This document shows positions 8,474 to 14,959 of a stretch of DNA of 45,560 nt, one piece after another. The notes under the pieces were generated by a model, which worked only from the letters and a program-made list of their open reading frames with translations, was not told the origin of the DNA and made no database searches. Where the stretch lies: positions 1 to 45,560 of IMG/VR virus record IMGVR_UViG_3300044951_000866; one strand, written 5' to 3'. Both the position numbers and the translations under genes were made by a program. Origin of the DNA: a virus. The first letter of the stretch is position 1. Each line of letters opens with the position of its first letter.

Positions 8474-8916
8474 TAAAATCTTCCCCACTGAGTGTTCGGA
8501 CTTACGACTGTAGACCGAGGGCCAAGTATAAGTGCATCTTCTTGTTTTGCTACATAGACGGTTGTTATTGATCGGTTATACCGGAGGTCAACGCTGTAGT
8601 CCTCTACGCTTTCGTAGTATTCAACATTAGTCATAACGCCTTTGCGAACTAACCATTGGTAAATGGGTTCTACGGCATCGGGACTTAAAAAAGTTATAAC
8701 TTCAGTTGAGACATGCAACCTTTCAACTGTGTCAATTAAAGACTTTAAAGGAAGGTCATTTGGTTTCCAAAGTTTTAACGCAGATTTCCAGTCACCTGTT
8801 TTTTCGTAGTATTTTGACTTTATTAAAGAAGCGCCTGTAGGTCGGGAAACAAGTAAGTCTTCAAAAAAACAAGCTTGTCCCGAACGGACACTTTGGGAAA
8901 TGTTGCCGCCTTCCAT
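8473..8916 (-). CDS. Hypothetical protein between helicase loader and helicase
   Basis: A 147-residue protein I cannot assign. The first 50 residues include a possible zinc or basic segment (SGQACFFEDLLVSRPTGAS). The second half alternates strands and helices (VITFLSPDAVEPIYQWL, then ITTVYVAKQEDALILGPRST), suggesting a small alpha/beta domain. No catalytic motif is evident; the pattern recalls the C-terminal part of HAD-like proteins, but the DxD nucleophile motif is absent, so I do not claim that family. The start at 8916 lies one base after the upstream TAG. Its place inside the loader-helicase pair suggests a replisome accessory factor. Confidence 0.7.
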   Translation of the reverse strand: MEGGNISQSVRSGQACFFEDLLVSRPTGASLIKSKYYEKTGDWKSALKLWKPNDLPLKSLIDTVERLHVSTEVITFLSPDAVEPIYQWLVRKGVMTNVEYYESVEDYSVDLRYNRSITTVYVAKQEDALILGPRSTVVSPNTQWGRF

Positions 8917-8917
8917 G

Positions 8918-9505
8918 CTACGACACCTTTTCTTCGTGCATGTCAATGACAGCACTCTTTACACGCTCTCCGTACCTGCGAGTGAAATCAGTTGTGCCTA
9001 ACGTAGTCGTGATAATGGTTGTGCGCATGTCTTCGTAGCGGCGGCGGATAAGGCTCCCAATCTCGTGGATAGAAAAGTCTGTTTCCCTTTCTTGGCCAAC
9101 CCCGTCAAGAAGCAAGATGTCAAATACGCCTTGAATGTACTTAACCAAGTAAGGGCTTGAGTACATGGATGGAAGAACGTTCTCGCTGTCAAACTGATCT
9201 TTGAGCATCTCAAGGTAACGATCAGAAGTTACAAACCTGCCTGACAACTTGTGGGAAGAAATTAACTCACGAAGAATTGCTTGAGCAACAGTAGTTTTGC
9301 CAGTGCCTGATTTGCCGTGGAGAATCAAGCTGTCGCCTGGTTTGTAATTAGCAAGCCACTTGCTAACGCTAGAAGTAACCGAAATGTCTTCAACACTGTA
9401 AAAGCGTGGTGGAACCTTTGCGTGAAACACGCGTTCTTCAGGTGAACGATTACGCCACCATGCTGCTGACTTCCAATCAGTCGGGGTCTGAAATTCCTTT
9501 GTCAT
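8918..9505 (-). CDS. DnaC/IstB-like ATPase, probable helicase loader
   Basis: A 195-residue AAA+ ATPase with Walker A GKSGTGKT (64-71), Walker B DILLLDGVG (D134) and a TTTL sensor segment. The length and lack of a large N-terminal domain match DnaC/phage helicase loaders rather than DnaA. It should open the DnaB ring and load it onto melted origin DNA. It lies two genes downstream of the initiator and two upstream of the helicase, which parallels lambda O-P logic. GAGGA stands five bases before the ATG at 9505. Confidence 0.88.
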   Translation of the reverse strand: MTKEFQTPTDWKSAAWWRNRSPEERVFHAKVPPRFYSVEDISVTSSVSKWLANYKPGDSLILHGKSGTGKTTVAQAILRELISSHKLSGRFVTSDRYLEMLKDQFDSENVLPSMYSSPYLVKYIQGVFDILLLDGVGQERETDFSIHEIGSLIRRRYEDMRTTIITTTLGTTDFTRRYGERVKSAVIDMHEEKVS

Positions 9506-9845
9506 TAGTTTCCTCTTGGTGGTTCTCGTAGGAGTTGTTTACAATCTCCCAAAACTGCTTTTGGATCTTCTTCTTACTCTTATGAACTACTTTTTGATGG
9601 ACGTCTAACCCAGCTCGTGTTAGGAACTGGGCTTTGCAATCTACACAGGAGTGTAGGGGTTGTTCAACCTTTTTCCCTCTTGTGCAAAAAGTTGTTGGAG
9701 GAATGTCATCGTCCATGGCGTACAAAAACCATGTTTCGTATTCCTCAGCGTCATCAAAATTGGCCCTAACCCACTCAACAAAGACAAAGATGTCTTCTAC
9801 GCTGTTAAAAATGTATTCGTGGTAGGTGTCGTCGTCATCGTCCAT
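9477..9845 (-). CDS. Small protein with a classical C2H2 zinc finger
   Basis: A 122-residue protein. Residues 67-88 (CVDCKAQF...L..H....H) fit the eukaryote-style C2H2 consensus C-x2-C-x3-F-x5-L-x2-H-x4-H (C67, C70, F74, L80, H83, H88), followed by a basic run HKSKKKIQK. The N-terminal 50 residues are very acidic (MDDDDD start) and probably helical. This suggests a DNA- or protein-binding factor with an acidic partner surface. The ATG at 9845 is chosen because AAGGG lies six bases upstream; it overlaps the end of the initiator gene by 11 bases. It is co-transcribed between the initiator and the helicase loader, so a role in origin firing is possible. Confidence 0.75.
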   Translation of the reverse strand: MDDDDDTYHEYIFNSVEDIFVFVEWVRANFDDAEEYETWFLYAMDDDIPPTTFCTRGKKVEQPLHSCVDCKAQFLTRAGLDVHQKVVHKSKKKIQKQFWEIVNNSYENHQEETNDKGISDPD

Positions 9846-11076
9846 GGGTTGCCCTTCGGTAGTTGTAGACCGCTTCAACAATGGAATCCGCTGGTAGACG
9901 TAGATTGGAACTTGAAAGTTTAAGTATTTCTTCTGGTAAACCCAAGTGCGCAACTTCTTTTAAAAGCAACGCTGAGTCTTCTTGTTCTTCTCCGGATATA
10001 ACTCTTATAAGAGAGTTTAGCGCAGACAAAGAAGTATTAAATTCATCTGAGTAAAACGCACCGTTGTGGATTGTTATTAACTCAGCAACAATTTCCGGAT
10101 ACCTGTAGCAAACATCCATGCCGTGACGAATGACAACTTTTTTAAGAACTAAGTCCATTGCTGCTGGCCAGGGGATATCAAGGTCTAGGCGCTCAAAGTC
10201 ATTCATCATCAAGGACAGCACAGGGTTGTCTGAAACTACGGTTGTTTCAACCTGCTCCATCAATTTCTGTTGAATGTCTTTGGTACAAAACAACAAAACA
10301 GTGTTGTCTGCTTCTCGCCAACGCTGTACTGAAAAGAACTTTGTGACCATTTGCATGATGGTGAACTCTGTTAAGCCTGAGTCAATCAAGGTGCTAAACG
10401 TTTTTCTTAAAATCATGACATCTTTTGGACTGTGTGAGCTGGACATGATTGAGTGTTTGTTGCTAAGGAAATGGTTAACAAACTGATTTGTTTTTCTAGG
10501 TACTTTTTTCTTTGGGGGAAGTTCAAAACCACTAACTGGATCGTCTGGATCTGAACCTAAAATCATCTCGCCCTCCGTGCCGCTTGCGGCTTTCTTTACT
10601 ATCTCTTTAGTACTTCTATTTAGTATCTTTATATTGAAATTTGAAAAAGGTTCATCATGCTGGTCTTTTGTTGTTGTAGATAGGGTCACCCGTGACCCCA
10701 CCATAGGGTCTTCTGTGACCCCATATAGGGTCTCTCGTGACCCCATCATAGGGTCACCCATGACCCTATCTCCGTGTTTAACGGGCGGTGTGTAATGCAA
10801 TGTGTAAACGTTTACTAATGGTTTTTGCCTGTGGATAACTGTGATTACTTTGTGGTCTGCCAACCACTTTAGTGACCGTTTTGCGGTCTCTTTTGAGACA
10901 CCAACATACTCGGCTATCTGTATTACAGAAGCTGCAATTTCTTTGGTTCGGCGTTCCATAAGGGCGACCAACCCAAGCAAGACTTGTAAATCTCGGGGCT
11001 GTCCGTAATCCCTAATTTCCCCAACAGCCCAAACTGGGACTGCTAAGAAAGGGCCGTCAAAAACGTTGGTGGTCAT
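9835..11076 (-). CDS. Replication initiator with winged helix; carries origin iterons inside the gene
   Basis: A 413-residue protein opening the leftward replication operon. Residues about 28-95 form a winged helix-turn-helix (LLGLVALMERRTKEIAASVI, then VGVSKETAKRSLKWLADHKV and a VIHRQKP wing). Residues 102-132 are encoded by four palindromic iterons, and about 142-162 by an AT-rich tract. The remainder is a helical C-terminal region that may contact the DnaC-like loader. This is the architecture of lambda O-type initiators, where the origin lies in the middle of the gene. The ATG at 11076 has only a weak Shine-Dalgarno site and sits inside a 16-bp palindrome; a TTG at 11115 is an alternative start. 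Confidence 0.75.
   Translation of the reverse strand: MTTNVFDGPFLAVPVWAVGEIRDYGQPRDLQVLLGLVALMERRTKEIAASVIQIAEYVGVSKETAKRSLKWLADHKVITVIHRQKPLVNVYTLHYTPPVKHGDRVMGDPMMGSRETLYGVTEDPMVGSRVTLSTTTKDQHDEPFSNFNIKILNRSTKEIVKKAASGTEGEMILGSDPDDPVSGFELPPKKKVPRKTNQFVNHFLSNKHSIMSSSHSPKDVMILRKTFSTLIDSGLTEFTIMQMVTKFFSVQRWREADNTVLLFCTKDIQQKLMEQVETTVVSDNPVLSLMMNDFERLDLDIPWPAAMDLVLKKVVIRHGMDVCYRYPEIVAELITIHNGAFYSDEFNTSLSALNSLIRVISGEEQEDSALLLKEVAHLGLPEEILKLSSSNLRLPADSIVEAVYNYRRATHGR
10591..10650. other. AT-rich tract beside the iterons, candidate DNA unwinding element
   Basis: Only 13 of these 60 bases are G or C, well below the surrounding gene. Within it are two tandem 13-mers, TTTAGTACTTCTA (10606-10618) and TTTAGTATCTTTA (10619-10631), preceded by the related TTTACTATCTC (10595-10605). 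Tandem 13-mers beside initiator sites are the classic form of a DNA unwinding element. The tract lies downstream of the iterons in the direction of the gene, as in the lambda origin. Confidence 0.65.
10681..10768. repeat. Four palindromic iterons (probable replication origin)
   Basis: Four units begin with TAGGGTC at 10681, 10704, 10726 and 10749 and contain TGACCCCA or TGACCCTA at the same offset. The units are spaced 23, 22 and 23 bp apart, about two helical turns. Each is a dyad; the rightmost (10749-10768) is perfect, TAGGGTCA-CCCA-TGACCCTA. The period is not a multiple of three although the repeats lie in a coding region, so selection acts on DNA rather than protein. They are the likely binding sites of the initiator encoded by the same gene. 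Confidence 0.85.
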
Positions 11077-11087
11077 GGGTCCATGAC
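11072..11087. promoter_or_regulatory. 16-bp palindrome over the initiator start codon
   Basis: GTCATGGGTCCATGAC is a perfect palindrome of 7-bp arms around a 2-bp centre, and the initiator ATG (11074-11076 on the minus strand) lies inside it. It shares GGGTC and CATGAC elements with the iterons but with a shorter centre. It could be an operator for autoregulation by the initiator, or an mRNA hairpin that hides the start codon. Confidence 0.55.
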
Positions 11088-11123
11088 TGTACACGAGATC
11101 TTGTGGCTTTTGCAACAGCCGGG

Positions 11124-11153
11124 TTGTAATCTTTTAAAAAGACCCTCTATACT
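11124..11153 (+). promoter_or_regulatory. Sigma70-type promoter for the Dps operon
   Basis: TTGTAA (11124-11129) and TATACT (11148-11153) are separated by 18 bp, a good fit to bacterial -35 and -10 elements. Transcription would begin near 11160 and run through a hairpin-rich leader into the Dps-like gene. The spacer end carries GACCCTC (11141-11147), a half-site resembling the iterons, so the initiator might influence this promoter. Confidence 0.55.
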
Positions 11154-11159
11154 GGGGCT

Positions 11160-11245
11160 GCCAGGTTAGTTGGTGGTTCTTCAGCCTGGCGTTTTTACAA
11201 AACGCTGGGGTGTGTGGGGTATACTTCACATACCCCAGTATTTTT
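11160..11245 (+). promoter_or_regulatory. Structured leader with three inverted repeats ahead of the Dps-like gene
   Basis: Three inverted repeats follow one another. GCCAGG/CCTGGC (11160-11165 and 11185-11190) is followed by GTTTTT. GCGTTTT/AAAACGC (11189-11195 and 11199-11205) has a 3-base loop. TGGGGTAT/ATACCCCA (11215-11222 and 11230-11237) is followed by GTATTTTTG. CTGGGGT at 11205-11211 can also pair with ACCCCAG at 11232-11238, giving a competing stem. The last stem ends just before the Shine-Dalgarno site of the next gene, so the leader may act as an attenuator. Confidence 0.5.
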
Positions 11246-11257
11246 GTAGGAGACAAA

Positions 11258-11692
11258 ATGGAAGCCCTTGTTAAAGCTCTCAAAGTGCTTGTTTCAGATG
11301 TAGTCACTTTTTACTTTATGGCCCATGGATACCATTGGAATGTAGAAGGTTCTGATTTTAGCCAATATCACGCTTTGTTTTCAGAAATCTACGAAGATGC
11401 CTATGGGTCAATTGACCTCATTGCAGAAAACATCCGTAAACTTGACGATTACGCTCCATTTAGCCTGCAAAAGTTCTTAGATCTTCGCACCCTTGATTTT
11501 AAAGATGTACAACCTAATCCAAAAGCAATGGCCAAGTCCCTGTTGACGGCAAATGAAGCCCTTCTTAAATCTCTTAAAAAAGCATTTGATGAGGCTCAAA
11601 AGAAAGACGAACAAGGAATTATGAATTTCCTTGCTGATCGCATTGACAACCACAATAAATGGTCCTGGCAACTTCGGGCCTCAACCAAATAA
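11258..11692 (+). CDS. Dps/ferritin-like protein
   Basis: A 144-residue protein of the Dps branch of ferritins, which form dodecamers that oxidise and store iron and protect DNA. The motif YHWNVEG with H26, then H38, D53 and E57, reproduces the spacing of E. coli Dps H51, H63, D78 and E82. The position equal to D67 is S42, so one ferroxidase ligand appears changed. There is no lysine-rich N-terminal tail, which in E. coli Dps is needed for DNA binding; the next genes encode lysine-rich peptides instead. AGGAG precedes the ATG by seven bases. It is the first gene of the only plus-strand operon. Confidence 0.85.
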   Translation: MEALVKALKVLVSDVVTFYFMAHGYHWNVEGSDFSQYHALFSEIYEDAYGSIDLIAENIRKLDDYAPFSLQKFLDLRTLDFKDVQPNPKAMAKSLLTANEALLKSLKKAFDEAQKKDEQGIMNFLADRIDNHNKWSWQLRASTK

Positions 11693-11702
11693 AGGAGCCA
11701 AT

Positions 11703-12002
11703 ATGGCAGCAAAGAAAAAAGCCCCAGCAAAAAAGACAGCCGCTTGGTCTCGTGCCGAAGGCAAGGACCCTAAGGGTGGTCTTAATGAAAAGGGACGCAA
11801 GTCTTATGAAAAGGCAAACCCTGGCAGTAACCTTAAGCCACCGGTGAAGAAAGAACAAGCAGCTAAGTCTGATAAGTCAGCAGCTCGTCGTGAGTCGTTT
11901 TGTGCTCGCATGGAAGGTATGAAGAAAAAGAATACTTCAGCCAAGACAGCTAATGACCCAGATTCTCGTATTAACAAATCTCTTCGTGCTTGGGACTGCT
12001 GA
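11703..12002 (+). CDS. Small basic phage protein (family I recall as DUF6321)
   Basis: A 99-residue protein starting MAAKKKAPAKKTAAW, a histone-like basic tail, followed by EGKDPKGGLNEKGRKSYEK and a C-terminal signature RRESFCARMEGMKKK...SRINKSLRAWDC. I recall this signature from small proteins common in aquatic phages and labelled DUF6321; the number is from memory. Function is unknown. The start has GGAG eight bases upstream and lies ten bases after the Dps stop. Its composition suggests binding to DNA or RNA. The conserved Cys residues (SFCARM and the terminal DC) could bind metal or form a disulfide. Confidence 0.8.
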   Translation: MAAKKKAPAKKTAAWSRAEGKDPKGGLNEKGRKSYEKANPGSNLKPPVKKEQAAKSDKSAARRESFCARMEGMKKKNTSAKTANDPDSRINKSLRAWDC

Positions 12003-12046
12003 TGGCTGCTAAAAAGACAAGCAAATATAGGAAGGGAGGTAAATAA
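12002..12046 (+). CDS. Possible lysine-rich micro-ORF (14 residues)
   Basis: An ATG overlapping the upstream stop (TGATG) opens a 14-codon frame, MAAKKTSKYRKGGK, ending TAA one base before the next ATG. The peptide resembles the N-terminus of the upstream protein. It may be a real coupled micro-protein or simply a reinitiation spacer; it is too short for codon evidence. Confidence 0.35.
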   Translation: MAAKKTSKYRKGGK

Positions 12047-12047
12047 T

Positions 12048-12164
12048 ATGTGCACAGCATGTGGATGTGGTTTGAAAGATAAGAAGGATCCCGGCTTTGG
12101 CAAGGGCCCCGCTAAGAAGAAGGCGGCTCCTGCAAAGAAGAAGGCAGTTGCTAAGAAGAAGTGA
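12048..12164 (+). CDS. 38-residue Cys-knuckle and Lys/Ala/Pro-tail peptide
   Basis: A 38-residue protein starting MCTACGCGLKDKKD and ending in AKKKAAPAKKKAVAKKK. GGGAGG lies eight bases before the ATG, a strong ribosome-binding site. The N-terminal CxxCxC cluster could bind zinc or iron; the C-terminal repeat resembles the (P)AKK tails of histone H1 and of actinobacterial HU. It is the last gene of the Dps operon and is followed by a terminator. A DNA-compaction or DNA-protection role alongside the Dps-like protein is an inference from composition and operon membership. Confidence 0.7.
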   Translation: MCTACGCGLKDKKDPGFGKGPAKKKAAPAKKKAVAKKK

Positions 12165-12197
12165 ACTCACTAACTAGTGGTAGTTATCACTAGAAAT

Positions 12198-12230
12198 GAA
12201 AAAGCCCCCGCAAGGGGGCCTTTTCTTTTA
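12198..12230. terminator. Bidirectional intrinsic terminator between convergent operons
   Basis: GCCCCC (12204-12209), a GCAA tetraloop and GGGGGC (12214-12219) form a strong stem, with A-runs on the left and TTTTCTTTT on the right. It therefore works for the plus-strand Dps operon and for the leftward tail operon ending at 12242. A smaller hairpin, CTAGTG/CACTAG (12174-12193), precedes it. Confidence 0.9.
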
Positions 12231-12241
12231 TGTAAGTAGGT

Positions 12242-12970
12242 TTACCATTGCACAGAATGCTTGGCCACAATCTTAAACATTTCTTTAAGGATTGTTTCAG
12301 TACCATTAAACCCAATCTCAGAACCGTCATTCATTAGGAAGATGATAGAACCAATAACTTTTTCGTCTTCTTTAGTTGGGGAAAGCATCTCTACAGCTTC
12401 TTCTTTTGACTTTGGTTCAAAACCTTTGTCTTTTGCCATTCGCTTAACTAATGCAGTTGGCATGATTTCAAGAGTTTCTCTGTCATACGCAGCTTCATCA
12501 ATATCTGGCAACTCATCACTTACAACAACCTGAACATCCGGCGAGTCATCAAGCATAATAGGAACAAGACCATTAGTAAGTTCAAGGGTTGGCAATTGCA
12601 TACCAATTGACATTGCTGCAAGTCGCGTTGATGAAGGTTCATCTTCTTCATCCCAAAGTACTAATGACATACCAGGAACTTCTTTACCTTTAAGGTCCCA
12701 CAGAATGTAATCATTTACATCTTCAACACTCACAATATCTCCTGCTTTTTCAGCTAAAGATTTGGGAACTTTTTTAACACCCTCTAAAGCAGCGATAATA
12801 AAAGACACGTCATTGTCAAGAACCCAGTCGTACACAACTTCTAAACCTTTAGACATGCTTCCGTACCACGGAATAATAAATGAGGATTGAGTGCCAATAT
12901 CATTTAATGCGGCATCAATTACTTTCTTTGGCGCAGATCCAGCACCAACAATTCCGTAAAACTCTTTCAA
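12242..12970 (-). CDS. Hypothetical protein with Rossmann-like N-terminus
   Basis: A 242-residue protein at the end of the tail operon. The N-terminus FYGIVGAGSAPKKVIDAAL looks like a strand, glycine loop and helix, as in nucleotide-binding or SLOG-like folds; this is a weak hint. The middle contains acidic stretches (LWDEEDEPSS, ELPDIDEA). The C-terminal 80 residues look like a separate small domain. The start is a TTG at 12970, with AGGAG six bases upstream and no competing ATG. It is followed by the bidirectional terminator. I cannot assign a function; it need not be structural despite its position. Confidence 0.65.
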   Translation of the reverse strand: MKEFYGIVGAGSAPKKVIDAALNDIGTQSSFIIPWYGSMSKGLEVVYDWVLDNDVSFIIAALEGVKKVPKSLAEKAGDIVSVEDVNDYILWDLKGKEVPGMSLVLWDEEDEPSSTRLAAMSIGMQLPTLELTNGLVPIMLDDSPDVQVVVSDELPDIDEAAYDRETLEIMPTALVKRMAKDKGFEPKSKEEAVEMLSPTKEDEKVIGSIIFLMNDGSEIGFNGTETILKEMFKIVAKHSVQW

Positions 12971-12980
12971 GTGGTTCTCC

Positions 12981-13235
12981 TTAACGTAGGGTTTTTCTCT
13001 CTATTGAGTCGCCCAACAATGTTGTCAACCTCAATACTAACTGGACGCTACCAGCAATAGTGGCAACTACCAACCCGGCCACATACCACTTGTCAATGTC
13101 AACTATCAATGCTGCCGCATACCCAAGAATAACCCCAGCAATGTTTTTAACCCATGGCATTGGTTCTCTTGGTAGTAAAGAGTCAATTACTTGAAGCAGC
13201 TTGTAAACAGCTAATGCACTAATTATGTAGTTCAT
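12981..13235 (-). CDS. Small membrane protein, possible holin-like
   Basis: An 84-residue protein with probably two membrane segments (NIAGVILGYAAALIVDI and WYVAGLVVATIAGSVQLVL) and charged ends, REPMPW between them and a basic C-terminus IERKTLR. Size and topology would suit a holin or another inner-membrane protein. A better holin candidate lies beside the endolysin at 42.8-43.0 kb, so this may be a second membrane factor, for example for tail or entry functions. The ATG overlaps the stop of the gpI-like gene (ATGA). Confidence 0.65.
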   Translation of the reverse strand: MNYIISALAVYKLLQVIDSLLPREPMPWVKNIAGVILGYAAALIVDIDKWYVAGLVVATIAGSVQLVLRLTTLLGDSIERKTLR

Positions 13236-14959
13236 GTGTCTCCTGGAACATAGTTAAATCTAATTGACCACAAAGGGCTTGGGATACTAGCTTGATTACT
13301 GTATTGAGTTGCGCTAGTACTAAGTTGTGTAATTGGAAGTATATCCATTAGAAGCCTGTTTGCTACTACCTTAGTTTTTTGGTAGTTGGCGTTGTACACA
13401 GAAAAAGAGTTGTTTCTTAAAGTGTCTTGAGTTGCGTCTGGTCTGGCCGAGTCATACCAGCGGTAATCAGACACGTTTGATCCACTTACAAGCCACCCAC
13501 CCAAAACTGTGTCGCCATCAAAGTACTGCCCATTAATAAACCTTTCAAGCAGCATTCTTCTAAATGCCGTCGCAGGGTCAGTAATTAAAGCGTTTTGATA
13601 AGTAATACCTAGAAAAACAGGAGTGTTAGCAGAAACAGAGCTTGGAATTACAAATTTCCAATATTTTGTACCACCAATAGTTTTTGGTGCGGAATCTTCA
13701 ATAACCGGAGTAGCCCCAGAGGTGTATAGACCAACTTTTGTAATAGCTGCTTGTGCACTTACGGTTGCTGAATCTTGCACTGAAAAATAGAAAGTATCTC
13801 CAAAACTAACTTTTACGTCATCGTTTGTGGTTGACAACAATGAAGTTGTAGTCCCATAAGATATTGTCCATTTTGCGTTTGGGTTAGTTCCAACGGAACC
13901 AGTAGCTGAGGCAGAACCACCATCAACTGAAGCAGAGTATGATGTAGTGTCATAGTACTCAGCGTCATATGACGTTGTAAATGTACCCGCAGGTGAACCC
14001 ATGTCAAAAACACTGTCAAGGCCAAAATATATGTTTGGGTCTTTAATTAAGTTAATTCTTTGAGCGTGCACTTTTATAACTTTGTTTACAGTATCAACTG
14101 TTACGTTAGAGCCGGTTAAAGCAGTCATAAACGTTTCAATTCCGGAAACAGTTCCAATTGATCTGCGGAGTATGCCAATGCTACCTAGGATATTTCTAAG
14201 GCGATAAGCACCTAATTCACGACTTTCTAAATTAACTCCAAAGTCTTTTGCTAAGTAATCTAATGCTTGATCATCTGCAATCTGCGGGTCTTTAAAAGTC
14301 ATTAGATAATCAATTTCAGTTCTTACTTTGTCAATGTCCCAACCAATAGTTGAAATATATTTATTAAGCGGGCCGCCATTCCCAAAATCCATGTTGCCAT
14401 CTAAAATTCTGTAATACAAAGGAATTTTTGAATACAAATCACTAGAACTTCCGTAGTTTTTAGGTACTAAAACAGACAAAGATTCAGCAGCTTCATAAAA
14501 TGTTCCACCAGCAATAGATTCATACTTTACAAATATGGTGTAATAAGCCCATACGCCTTCAGGAACAGTGTGTGTGTACGTGGTGGTGTTGTTAGTGTCT
14601 ACAAGAATGTTCCCATCACTAATAGTTGGAGGTTCCCCAAAAGGAGAATAAACAATAATTACTCTTGTAGCAGCCGGTATTGAAGATGGGATTGTTTCAA
14701 CAAGCGGGGCTTCCCAAGATAAATCAACACTTGTGTAATCTCTTACTTCAGCATCAAAAAAACCAACTAATGAGCCAGGAGTTCCTGGAATTAAATTAGA
14801 TGTAAGTACTGGGGCTAATTGAATATCATCAGAACGAAGACGCGTGTCATCATCTGCCCTAGCAGCCATTCCAGGTGCTGAAGCTCCGTTAGACGGGTAC
14901 GCTAGGTAAGAACCATACGGGGAGTTAGGGTTTCTAAGAGTAAAAGATTTACGTGTCAT
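13232..14959 (-). CDS. Baseplate/tail protein I-like (P2 gpI family)
   Basis: A 575-residue protein. The central region (about 170-280: YSKIPLYYRILDG, then DKVRTEIDYLMTFKDPQ and ALDYLAKDFGVN) matches the P2 gpI / phage tail protein I fold that joins the baseplate wedge to fibres. The N-terminal 170 residues contain a fibronectin III-like strand pattern (VDLSWEAPL and WAYYTIFVKYES). The C-terminal half is rich in Ser/Thr/Ala and probably forms a beta-rich fibre-attachment or carbohydrate-binding part. The start overlaps the stop of the gpJ-like gene (ATGA). The order gp25, gpJ, gpI is the usual baseplate order. Confidence 0.82.
   Translation of the reverse strand: MTRKSFTLRNPNSPYGSYLAYPSNGASAPGMAARADDDTRLRSDDIQLAPVLTSNLIPGTPGSLVGFFDAEVRDYTSVDLSWEAPLVETIPSSIPAATRVIIVYSPFGEPPTISDGNILVDTNNTTTYTHTVPEGVWAYYTIFVKYESIAGGTFYEAAESLSVLVPKNYGSSSDLYSKIPLYYRILDGNMDFGNGGPLNKYISTIGWDIDKVRTEIDYLMTFKDPQIADDQALDYLAKDFGVNLESRELGAYRLRNILGSIGILRRSIGTVSGIETFMTALTGSNVTVDTVNKVIKVHAQRINLIKDPNIYFGLDSVFDMGSPAGTFTTSYDAEYYDTTSYSASVDGGSASATGSVGTNPNAKWTISYGTTTSLLSTTNDDVKVSFGDTFYFSVQDSATVSAQAAITKVGLYTSGATPVIEDSAPKTIGGTKYWKFVIPSSVSANTPVFLGITYQNALITDPATAFRRMLLERFINGQYFDGDTVLGGWLVSGSNVSDYRWYDSARPDATQDTLRNNSFSVYNANYQKTKVVANRLLMDILPITQLSTSATQYSNQASIPSPLWSIRFNYVPGDT

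Noticed and set aside
12981-13235. Membrane protein as the main holin
   Set aside because: A better holin overlaps the endolysin at 42843-43046; this gene is in the baseplate-proximal operon, so I left the call general.
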